Source: Planctomycetota bacterium (GTDB lineage Bacteria; Planctomycetota; UBA1135; GCA-002686595). Taken from it: a stretch of 64,000 bases of DNA. Below the pieces are notes generated by a model. That model did no database searches. It had not been told where the DNA came from and saw only the letters and a list, made by a program, of their open reading frames with translations. Below are positions 34,049 to 41,271 of this stretch, one piece after another. The stretch spans positions 248,001 through 312,000 of the forward strand of contig JAEUHY010000045.1 of assembly GCA_016795325.1 (NCBI GenBank). Reading direction: 5' to 3'. The number at the start of each line of letters is the position of its first letter. Positions within the stretch are counted from its first letter, which is position 1. The translations under genes and the position numbers were made by a program.

Positions 34049-34790
34049 GCGTCCACAAGATTCCGGCGCCGACGAGCACCAGCAGCGCGGAGAAGCTGCG
34101 TTGGAGCGCGTGCTGCGGAACGAGCGACGACACGCGGCTGCCGAGCAGGCTGCCGGCGATCCCAAAGCCGGTGAACAGCGCGAGCACGCTCCAGTCGATC
34201 GACAGGCCCAGATCCGCGAGCACGTCGACGTACTTGGCGAAGCCGACGAGCGACTTGAGCGCGATGATCACCAGGCTGGTGCCGACGGCGCGGCGCATCG
34301 GGAGCCCGCCGAGCAGCACGAGCGCCGGCACGATCAGGAATCCGCCGCCCACGCCGACCAAGCCCGTGAGGACGCCGACGCCCAGGCCTTCGAGCGCGAT
34401 CATCCAGGTCGGATGGTCGCGCCCCGGCTCGCTCTCCGCGCGTTGCGTGCGGAACATCAGCACCGAGGCGAGCACCATCACTCCGGCCAACAGCTCGAGC
34501 TGCGTGCGCGCGCTGACGAACTGCGCGAGCCACGCGCCGCCGAACGTGCCGACGATTCCCGGCAGGCCGAAGCGCACGACGCTGCGCAGGTCGAGTTCGC
34601 GGCGGCGCGCGTACGGAATCGCCGCCACGATGCTGATGCCGGCGACGATGCCCAGTGAACTAGCGATCGCGACCTTCTCGTCCTGGTGCGCGAGGTAGAC
34701 CAGCGCCGGCACGGTGAGGATCGAGCCGCCCGACCCGAGCAGCCCCAGTCCCACGCCGATGGCGAGCGCGCCGATCCACACGAGCAACAT
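34038..34790 (-). CDS. TauE/SafE family sulfite/organosulfonate exporter
   Basis: A 250-residue integral membrane protein from ATG 34790. About eight helices and the duplicated Gly-rich motifs typical of TauE/SafE: GLLGSGGSILTVPALVYLA near the N-terminus and VGVGGGFLIVPALVLLG in the second half. Family members export sulfite or sulfonates or take up sulfur compounds; direction cannot be told from sequence. It is the last gene of a four-gene sulfur cluster, 12 bases downstream of a YeeE/YedE half-transporter. Confidence 0.85.
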   Translation of the reverse strand: MLLVWIGALAIGVGLGLLGSGGSILTVPALVYLAHQDEKVAIASSLGIVAGISIVAAIPYARRRELDLRSVVRFGLPGIVGTFGGAWLAQFVSARTQLELLAGVMVLASVLMFRTQRAESEPGRDHPTWMIALEGLGVGVLTGLVGVGGGFLIVPALVLLGGLPMRRAVGTSLVIIALKSLVGFAKYVDVLADLGLSIDWSVLALFTGFGIAGSLLGSRVSSLVPQHALQRSFSALLVLVGAGILWTHWR

Positions 34791-34802
34791 GGAGGTTTCC
34801 TC

Positions 34803-35228
34803 TCAGCAGCTGCGTGCGGTGTTCCCCGCGGGAGCGCTCGCGCGCTGGCGCAGCCAAGTTCCGGCGAGAATTCCAGCCACGGTGGCCAGCGCGTAGAGCT
34901 TGCCTTCACCCAGCTGCGCGAGCGCGGTGCCGGGGCACGCGCCCGAGAGCGCCCAGCCGACTCCGAACACCAGACCGCCCACGAAGAGGCCCTTGTGCAC
35001 GGGCTTGGGCTTCACGCTGATCGTTTCGCCGTTGAGCGCCGTTGTCGGCCCGCGCCGCAGCAGCGCGAGCCCGGCCGCGGCCGTTGCGACGGCGACGCCG
35101 ATCACGCCGAACAGGTGCAAGTCCGTGAGCCGGAACATGCCGTGGATCGCGGCGAAATCGGTCGCGCGCGCCTGCGAGAGCAGGAAACCGAACAGCGCGC
35201 CGGCGCCGAGGAAGAGCACGGGCTTCAT
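34803..35228 (-). CDS. YeeE/YedE (thiosulfate uptake) half-protein, C-terminal type
   Basis: A 141-residue membrane protein from ATG 35228, which overlaps the upstream stop (ATGA). Four helices and the motif GWALSGACPGTALAQLGEGK, containing the Gly-x-Cys-Pro-Gly element of YeeE/YedE proteins. In the single-chain thiosulfate importer TsuA, conserved Cys in this and the Cys-Thr-x-Gly-His motif pass thiosulfate. Here the two halves are separate coupled genes and probably pair. No cofactor site other than the Cys is visible. Imports or exports thiosulfate by homology, not proven here. Confidence 0.75.
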   Translation of the reverse strand: MKPVLFLGAGALFGFLLSQARATDFAAIHGMFRLTDLHLFGVIGVAVATAAAGLALLRRGPTTALNGETISVKPKPVHKGLFVGGLVFGVGWALSGACPGTALAQLGEGKLYALATVAGILAGTWLRQRASAPAGNTARSC

Positions 35229-35692
35229 TGCACGCCTCCTGCGAGCAGAACGGCGATCCAGGTGGCCGCGAACCCGCCGACCATGAAGCCGAGCGTTGCG
35301 ATCAAGCTCGACTTCGCGCCCTGCGCGAGACCGACGATCGAGTGGCCGCTCGTGCAGCCGCCCGCCGTGCGCGCGCCGTAGCCGATGAGGCCTCCGCCCA
35401 GCGCGAGCAGCGCCAGCTGCGCCGCGCCGTCGAGGTGCAGCGCCTGCGCCATGTCGCTCGAACTCGTCGTGACTTGCGCACCGCCGCTGCTCAGCACGGT
35501 GGCGAGCAGACCGCCGAGCGGCAGTCCGAGTGCGAACCACAGCTTCCAGCGCTCGGCGCCCGCCGGCCGCGCGAGCGCGCACATCTCGGAGTAGCCCGAC
35601 GAGATGCCGAGCGCCTTGCCGGTCGTGAGCGCGAACAGCGGGACGAACGCGCCGATGCCCAGTCCGGCGAGCCAAAAGGGCCAGGTTTCCAT
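35225..35692 (-). CDS. YeeE/YedE (thiosulfate uptake) half-protein, N-terminal type
   Basis: A 155-residue membrane protein starting at ATG 35692, about 8 bases after a strong AAGGAG ribosome-binding site. It has three to four helices (FWLAGLGIGAFVPLFALTTGK, then a helix with LPLGGLLATVLSSGG) and the conserved GYGARTAGGCTSGHSIVGLA motif of YeeE/YedE proteins, whose Cys takes part in thiosulfate passage in TsuA. Its partner half follows directly with a 4-base overlap. Together they should form one transporter or pair in the membrane. Confidence 0.75.
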   Translation of the reverse strand: METWPFWLAGLGIGAFVPLFALTTGKALGISSGYSEMCALARPAGAERWKLWFALGLPLGGLLATVLSSGGAQVTTSSSDMAQALHLDGAAQLALLALGGGLIGYGARTAGGCTSGHSIVGLAQGAKSSLIATLGFMVGGFAATWIAVLLAGGVQ

Positions 35693-35727
35693 GGGTTGAT
35701 CTCCTTGCTGAGCCTGCGCCGTGGCGT

Positions 35728-37137
35728 TCAGGCGTTGAGGGTGGGTTGGGCGAGCGCGAGGCCGCTGCGCGTCCAGGCGTCCATGCCGCCGACGACGTCG
35801 ACGAGGCGTTGGAAGCCGGCGTTCGCAAGCATGCTGGTCGCGATCGACGAGCGGTAGCCGCTGCGGCACACCACGGCGAGTTCGCGCTCGCGCGGCAGCT
35901 CGCCGAGCAGCGTCGCGAGCTTGTTGAGCGGCAAGTTGACGCTGTTCTCGATGTGGCCTGCGCTCCATTCCGCGGGAGTGCGCACGTCGACGACGAGCGG
36001 CGCATGCGAGCCCCCCAGGCGCTCCGACAGCGCCTGCACGCTGGTGCGCGCCGTGCGCGCGACCAACTCGGGCCGCGACGCGAGCGAGCCCATTCCGCCG
36101 TCGAGGAAGCCCGCGACGCGGTCGAAGCCGATGCGGCCCAGGCGCACCGCGGCTTCGGCCTCGCGCCCCGGTTCGGCGATCACGACCACCGGCCGCTCGG
36201 GGTCGAGCAACGTGCCGACCCAGGTCGCAAAACTGCCCTCGAGCGCGATGTTCGCGCTGCCCGCGAGGTGTCCGCCGGCGAAGTCGGCCGACGCGCGCAC
36301 GTCGAGCAACTGCGCGCCTTGGTTGGCGAGCAGCAGCGCCGCTGTCAGCGAGATCGGCCGCAAGTGCTGTGCGAGCTGCTCGTCGAGCGTCGCGCGTTCC
36401 TGGCGGTTGAGCGTCGCGTTGTAGATGAAGTACGCGGGCGCGTCGGGCTGATCCGCGGTCACCAGCGCGATGAACTCGGCCTCCGTCATCGGCTGCAAGG
36501 CGTAGTTGTAGCGCCGCTGTTCGCCGATGGTGGAGTAGCGTTCCGTCGAGAGCTTCTTGCCGCACATCGAGCCCGCGCCGTGCGCCGGGAAGACCAGCGT
36601 CTCGTCGGGCAGCTTCAGCAGCTTGTGGTGCAGCGAGTCGTACAGCATCGCGCCGAGTTCGTTCGCGGTGACGCCGATCGACGCGAGCAGGTCCGGCCGT
36701 CCGACATCGCCGATGAACAGCGTGTCGCCGGTGAGCACGGCGTGCGGCGTGCGGTCGCTCTGCGCAAGGTCGTACACCACGACCGAGATGCCCTCGGGCG
36801 TGTGGCCCGGCGTCTCGAGGATCGACAGGCGCACGTCGCCGAACTCGATCACATCGCCGTCCTTGAGCGCGTTGAACTCGTACTCGGCCTTCGCGCGCGC
36901 GCCGAGGTAGATGCGCGCGCCGGTGCGACGGCGCAGCTCCAAGTGACCCGCGACAAAGTCCGCGTGGAAGTGCGTGAGGATCACGTGGCGGATCTCGACG
37001 CCCAACGTGCGCGCGTCCTCGAGGTATTGATCGATGTCGCGCTGCGGGTCGATCACGGCCGCGACCTTCGAACGCTCGTCGGCGACCAGATACGAAGCGT
37101 GGGCGAGGCAACCGAGGTAGTACTGCTGGAACTTCAT
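35728..37137 (-). CDS. MBL-fold hydrolase with two rhodanese domains (persulfide dioxygenase-like)
   Basis: A 469-residue cytoplasmic protein from ATG 37137. The N-terminal metallo-beta-lactamase fold (residues 1-240) has the metal site HFHADFVAGH (His56, His58, Asp60) and LETPGHTPEG, like ETHE1-type persulfide dioxygenases and related sulfur enzymes. Two rhodanese domains follow. The first (about 270-365) lacks the catalytic Cys (VVVIAEPGREAEA), the second (about 375-465) has it in VVCRSGYRSS. ETHE1-rhodanese fusions oxidise glutathione persulfide to sulfite and move sulfane sulfur. It is the first gene of the sulfur operon and follows a pair of dyad repeats. Confidence 0.8.
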   Translation of the reverse strand: MKFQQYYLGCLAHASYLVADERSKVAAVIDPQRDIDQYLEDARTLGVEIRHVILTHFHADFVAGHLELRRRTGARIYLGARAKAEYEFNALKDGDVIEFGDVRLSILETPGHTPEGISVVVYDLAQSDRTPHAVLTGDTLFIGDVGRPDLLASIGVTANELGAMLYDSLHHKLLKLPDETLVFPAHGAGSMCGKKLSTERYSTIGEQRRYNYALQPMTEAEFIALVTADQPDAPAYFIYNATLNRQERATLDEQLAQHLRPISLTAALLLANQGAQLLDVRASADFAGGHLAGSANIALEGSFATWVGTLLDPERPVVVIAEPGREAEAAVRLGRIGFDRVAGFLDGGMGSLASRPELVARTARTSVQALSERLGGSHAPLVVDVRTPAEWSAGHIENSVNLPLNKLATLLGELPRERELAVVCRSGYRSSIATSMLANAGFQRLVDVVGGMDAWTRSGLALAQPTLNA

Positions 37138-37560
37138 GGCGCGTGAGGAGCTGTGGTTGGAGGAGCACGATCCCGAGCGAGCATCGCCCGGTGTCGCTGC
37201 CCGCAACACAACCGCCGTGCCAAGCCCCGACCCCGCCTCTGGGCCCGGTCGAGGCCGCTGCGCGCGACCGAGTTGACAACCTGTCAACCAACCGACTTGA
37301 CGCCGTGTCAGCGCCGCGCCGTCGCGCTTGGGTCGGTTTCCGTGGTCGAGGTTGAAAGCACCGCCTGCACGACGAGGTACACAACGATGTTCGCGGCGCG
37401 CGTCGCTCAGTGCGGGCCTCGCCGGACGTCGAGCGACGTGCGGGGATCGAGCTGTTGGCCGGAGTTCCGGAAATCCAGTAACGCGGCCTCAGGCGCGTGG
37501 ATCAACTTGGGTCCACCCTCGAACGCGCGGCCGAGCGCCGTCACTTCTCTGCGGATCACC
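37138..37560. other. Divergent control region between the sulfur operon and a secreted protein
   Basis: About 420 bases without a gene. The only structure I see is the pair of dyads at 37272-37311. It must contain start signals for both the MBL-rhodanese operon (left) and the gene at 37561 (right). Confidence 0.5.
37272..37311 (-). promoter_or_regulatory. Two tandem TTGAC-N5-GTCA dyads upstream of the sulfur operon
   Basis: TTGAC-AACCT-GTCAA (37273-37287, arms extended to GTTGACA/TGTCAAC at 37272-37288) and TTGAC-GCCGT-GTCAG (37297-37311) are spaced exactly 24 bases apart, start to start. They lie about 135 bases before the MBL-rhodanese ATG and about 250 bases before the divergent gene at 37561. 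This looks like an operator for a dimeric repressor, two sites on nearly the same helix face. I cannot name the regulator. Confidence 0.5.
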
Positions 37561-39021
37561 ATGCGCCACCATCTCCTCGCCGCCCTGTCCGTCGTCTCCG
37601 TCGCCGCGTCGGCGCGCGCTCAGTCCGGTGGCTTCGCTCCGGGCGACCTGTACTTCTTCACCACAGCGCTCACCGCGCCGTCGGAACCGTTCCACAAGCC
37701 CCTGATGCGGATCGATCCCATCAGCGGGGCCGCGACGGTGATCACCGACTGGCCGCAGGCGCACTTCCCCGACGGCGGAGTGGTGTACGACCCGTTCCGC
37801 GACCGCATCGTGATGATGGGTCATCCGACCCAGAACGCGCCGACACCGCTGCGCCTGTACCTCGTCGACGCAGGAGGTGGTTGGACCGACCTGGGATTTC
37901 CATCGCGCGGCTTGCATGCCTTCGCTCCGGCGCGCGGCGGCCGGATCTACATGCTCGACAGCGCTCAGCTCGTCTCCGGTCCCAAACTGCGCTACCTCGA
38001 TGCAACGAACCAGGAGCACGTGGTCCTGGACGCGAGCGGAAGCACGCACTACGTGATCCCCAACGTCGGCGCGGTGCGCTGGATGCTCTACGACGACGCG
38101 ACCAACGCGCTCTTCACGGCCCACCAATCCACGCCAGGCGCCGGCTGCGGCAGCAGCATCAGCGTCTTCGTGCAGAAGCACCCGCTGTCGAGCGACGGCT
38201 CGCGCGTCAGCGGTGCGGTCACCTGTGGCTCGTTTCTGGTCAGCCAGAGCGGCAGCGATCCGGTCGGATTCTCGCGCGGCCCGAACGGTCTGCAGATCAC
38301 CGTCGACACGAACTCCAACAACGTCGAGCCGCACGTGCTCGACGTCGACACCGCGACGCTCGCGATCACGCCCTACGCGACGTTCGGTTATCCAGGCTCA
38401 GGCGGAATCGGCGCCGGCTCGTACTCGCACTTGCGCGGCGAGGCGATTGTGTTCGACAACTTCACGAACTCGCTGCGCGCTTTCGGACCCGGCAGCAGCG
38501 GCGGCGCGATTCTTCCGGTTCCGCTCCACCTCTCGCCCGTGGGTTCGTCGGGAGAACACGCGACCTTGTTCGAGATCCCGGCCGGCGCCTGCGGCACGAA
38601 CAACGTCACGCTGTACTGCACCGCCAAGACGAGCTCGAGCGGCTGCGTGCCGACGCTCTCGACCTTGGGCGGTCCCTCGGCCTCCGCGGGCAGCGGATTC
38701 ACCATCTACGGCTCGCAGGTCGAGAGCGCCAAGGCGGGTCTGTTCTTCTACGGAACGTCCGGTCCGGCGAGCGCGCCGTTCCAAGGCGGTTTCTTGTGTG
38801 TGCAGCCGCCGAGCACGCGCACGCCGATTCAGAACTCGGGCGGCGCCGCGGCGTGCAGCGGCGTGTTCGCGTTCGACTTCAACGCCTGGGCCGCGTCGGG
38901 CGTCGACCCGGCCCTCGTGTCGGGCGCGGCGGTGCACGGTCAGTTCTGGTACCGCGACGGACAGCACCCGATCGCGGGCACCGGCTTCTCGGCGGGCATC
39001 GCATTCACGCTCTGCAACTGA
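37561..39021 (+). CDS. Secreted propeller-like protein with C-terminal Tyr-Cys-Thr module
   Basis: A 486-residue product from ATG 37561, with a signal peptide ending ARAQS (about residue 21). Residues about 25-340 are repeats of beta strands with FAPGDLYFFT, FPDGGVVYDPFRDRIVMMG and a Ser/Gly-rich turn, resembling a beta-propeller. From about residue 351 to the end comes the recurrent module: YCTAKT, SGCVP, LFFYGTSGPAS, GFLCVQPPS, a Cys-Ser-Gly, FWYRDGQ and AFTLCN. Compared with other copies the ending is Leu-Cys-Asn, with an extra Cys. No enzyme motif is seen. Convergent with the sigma-54 regulator gene, about 40 bases apart. Confidence 0.75.
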   Translation: MRHHLLAALSVVSVAASARAQSGGFAPGDLYFFTTALTAPSEPFHKPLMRIDPISGAATVITDWPQAHFPDGGVVYDPFRDRIVMMGHPTQNAPTPLRLYLVDAGGGWTDLGFPSRGLHAFAPARGGRIYMLDSAQLVSGPKLRYLDATNQEHVVLDASGSTHYVIPNVGAVRWMLYDDATNALFTAHQSTPGAGCGSSISVFVQKHPLSSDGSRVSGAVTCGSFLVSQSGSDPVGFSRGPNGLQITVDTNSNNVEPHVLDVDTATLAITPYATFGYPGSGGIGAGSYSHLRGEAIVFDNFTNSLRAFGPGSSGGAILPVPLHLSPVGSSGEHATLFEIPAGACGTNNVTLYCTAKTSSSGCVPTLSTLGGPSASAGSGFTIYGSQVESAKAGLFFYGTSGPASAPFQGGFLCVQPPSTRTPIQNSGGAAACSGVFAFDFNAWAASGVDPALVSGAAVHGQFWYRDGQHPIAGTGFSAGIAFTLCN

Positions 39022-39061
39022 GCGTCGCGCGGCCGCGCGCTGAGGCTTCGATGCGGCTTCC

Positions 39062-40447
39062 CTAGTGGGCTGCGTCGGCGTCCGCGAGCAGTCCGAAGCG
39101 CTTCATCTTCTTCCACAGCGTCATGCGGCTGACGCCGAGCGCCTGCGCGGCGAGCGTGCGGTTCCAACGCGTGCGCTCGAGCGTCGAGACGATCGACGCG
39201 CGTTCGGCGGCTTGCTCGGGCGGGAGCGGGGGACCGCTGTAGCGCGCGCTCGCTCCGTCGCGCGCCTCGCGCACCTCGTCCGGCAGGTCGAGCAGCGTGA
39301 GCTTGTCGCCGCTCGCAAGCACGAGCGCGTGCTCGATCGCGTTGCGCAGTTCGCGCACGTTGCCGGGCCACGGCGCCTCGACCAGGCACTCGAGCGCTTC
39401 GCGAGTGACGGCGCGAACGGGCTTCTTGTAGCGCGGCGCGAGCTCGTCGATGAAGTGCTGCACGAGCAGCGGGATGTCGAGCCGGCGTTCGCGCAGCGGC
39501 GGCAGCTCGATCTCGAACACGCGCACGCGGTAGTAGAAATCCTCGCGGAACGCGCCCTGTTCGATGCGTTGCTTGAGGTCGCGGTGCGTCGCGCAGACCA
39601 GGCGCACGTCGATCTCGAACTCGCGCGCGGCCCCGACAGCGCGCACGCGGCGCTCTTGGAGCACGCGCAGGAGCTTCGCCTGCAGCGAGGCCGGCAGCTC
39701 GCCGATCTCGTCGAGCAGCAGCGTGCCGCCGTGCGCCTGTTCGAACACGCCCTTGTGGTCGCGCACGGCTCCCGTGAAGGCGCCGCGCACGTGGCCGAAC
39801 AGCTCGCTCTCGAGCAGCGACTCGGGGACCGCGGCGACGTTGATCGCGACGAACGGTGCGGACTTGCGCGCCGAGAGATCGTGGATCGCGCGCGCGGCGA
39901 GCTCCTTGCCCGTGCCCGATTCGCCGCGCACCAGCGTGCTCACGTCGCTCTGCGCCGCGAGGTCGATGCGGCGCAACACTTCGAGCATCGGCTTGGAACG
40001 ACCGACCAGGCCCGCGTAGTGCGCTGGACTCGCGTGATCAACCGCCGGCGCGCTCGACTGCTGCACGATCCACGCGCTGAGGTCGGCGAAGGTGCCGACG
40101 GCGCCTTGCACGTTCGCACCGGCGTCGCGCAGGAGCCGCAGGTTGCCGAGCAGATGCAGCGGACGGCCGTCCTTCGAGACGATGCGGCACTCCTCGTCGC
40201 GGATGCCTTCGCTGCCGCCCGGCGCCGCGAGCAGCTCGGCGATCTTGCCGAAGCCCTTGCAGCCCGGACCTTCGAGTGTCGCTGCCGGCTTGCCGATGAG
40301 CTCGTCGCGCTTCCAGCCCGTGATGCGCTCGGCGCCGGCGCTCCACGCTGCGAAGCGGCCCTGCATGTCGACCGTGAACACGCCATCGGCCATGGCGTCG
40401 ATCACCTGCGCGAGCAAAGCCGGGTTCTTGCGGAAGTCGAGTTCCAT
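39062..40447 (-). CDS. Sigma-54-dependent transcriptional activator with PAS sensor domain
   Basis: A 461-residue protein from ATG 40447. An N-terminal PAS domain (residues about 11-120) probably senses a signal. The AAA+ enhancer-binding domain (about 140-375) has Walker A GESGTGKE, the sigma-54 contact motif GAFTGA (in VRGAFTGAV), Walker B LLLDEIGE and the second-region motif EDFYYRVRVF. A Fis-type helix-turn-helix at the C-terminus (NRTLAAQALGVSRMTLWKKM) binds DNA. It activates RpoN-dependent promoters by ATP hydrolysis. Target genes are not evident; a lipoprotein gene is divergent 79 bases away. No receiver domain is present, so it is not a classical two-component regulator. Confidence 0.9.
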   Translation of the reverse strand: MELDFRKNPALLAQVIDAMADGVFTVDMQGRFAAWSAGAERITGWKRDELIGKPAATLEGPGCKGFGKIAELLAAPGGSEGIRDEECRIVSKDGRPLHLLGNLRLLRDAGANVQGAVGTFADLSAWIVQQSSAPAVDHASPAHYAGLVGRSKPMLEVLRRIDLAAQSDVSTLVRGESGTGKELAARAIHDLSARKSAPFVAINVAAVPESLLESELFGHVRGAFTGAVRDHKGVFEQAHGGTLLLDEIGELPASLQAKLLRVLQERRVRAVGAAREFEIDVRLVCATHRDLKQRIEQGAFREDFYYRVRVFEIELPPLRERRLDIPLLVQHFIDELAPRYKKPVRAVTREALECLVEAPWPGNVRELRNAIEHALVLASGDKLTLLDLPDEVREARDGASARYSGPPLPPEQAAERASIVSTLERTRWNRTLAAQALGVSRMTLWKKMKRFGLLADADAAH

Positions 40448-40526
40448 GGTTCGCGGGCGCTTCGGGCGGCGTCGATACATACCAAACCGCGTTGCTCCAC
40501 GGCCCTTTGAGCTACGCTCGCGGCGC

Positions 40527-41060
40527 TTGAGTTCACGTCGATCCCTTCTCGCGCCGCTCATCGCGTTCGCACTGACGCTCGGCGCTTGCGTTTCGCCTCC
40601 GCCGCCTCCCGCGAGCGACGTCGCTGCCGTTCGTTCGAGCATCGACGAGCTCTACCGCGCGTTCGGCTTCGCGCCGCGCAGCGAACCTGATTGGCGCGCC
40701 ATGAGCGAGCTGTTCGTCGACGGCGCCGTGTTCGTCGCGCCCTTCGAGCCCGGCCAAACCCCCCGCGCCGCCGCCGAGCGCGAATTCTTCGAGGATTTCC
40801 GCCGTTTCGTGGCCTCGGACTCCGTGCGCGAGAGCGGCCTGCACGAGCGCATCCTCACCTCCCGCATCGACCTCTACGGCGTCGTCGCGCACGCCTACGT
40901 CTCCTTCGAGGGCTTCGAACCGCTCACCGGCCGCCCGCGCACCCGTGGCCTCGACAGCCTCCAACTGCTGCTCGACCGCGGCCGCTGGCGCGTCGTGTCG
41001 TTCACGACGCAGTACGCCTCGCCGGCCGCACCGCTTCCCAAGCGCTTCCTACGCGAGTAG
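40527..41060 (+). CDS. NTF2-like (SnoaL/DUF4440-type) lipoprotein
   Basis: A 177-residue product. No ATG or GTG is positioned well; the TTG at 40527 (LSSRRSLLAPL) gives a signal peptide ending in the lipobox LGAC, so I chose it. The mature part (AAVRSSIDELYRAFG, MSELFVDGAVFVAP, LYGVVAHAYVSFEG, WRVVSFTTQYASP) has the alternating helix/strand order of NTF2-like cone folds, in which a small ligand or enzyme substrate is bound in a pocket. Catalytic function cannot be inferred. Divergent from the sigma-54 regulator gene. Confidence 0.6.
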   Translation: MSSRRSLLAPLIAFALTLGACVSPPPPPASDVAAVRSSIDELYRAFGFAPRSEPDWRAMSELFVDGAVFVAPFEPGQTPRAAAEREFFEDFRRFVASDSVRESGLHERILTSRIDLYGVVAHAYVSFEGFEPLTGRPRTRGLDSLQLLLDRGRWRVVSFTTQYASPAAPLPKRFLRE

Positions 41061-41120
41061 GTGCTATCCGGCAGTGTGTTGCTGCTGGATCACTCCGCGG
41101 CGGGCTCGCTAACGACGAGC

Positions 41121-41155
41121 GCGCCGAACTAGAAGCGAGTTAGCACGTTCGGCGC
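41121..41155. terminator. Possible bidirectional terminator
   Basis: Nine-base arms GCGCCGAAC (41121-41129) and GTTCGGCGC (41147-41155) with a 17-base loop, between converging genes. The loop and upstream sequence contain a short second inverted repeat (GCTAAC/GTTAGC). Confidence 0.4.
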
Positions 41156-41271
41156 ACGATCAGGGCCGTGCGTTTCACGCCGCACAATCCACTGCGAACC
41201 CGTCGAGACCCACAAGATTGCGTTGACGGGAATGTGCTTCAGCTCGGTGGCCGTTGCGCGCGTTCGACAGG

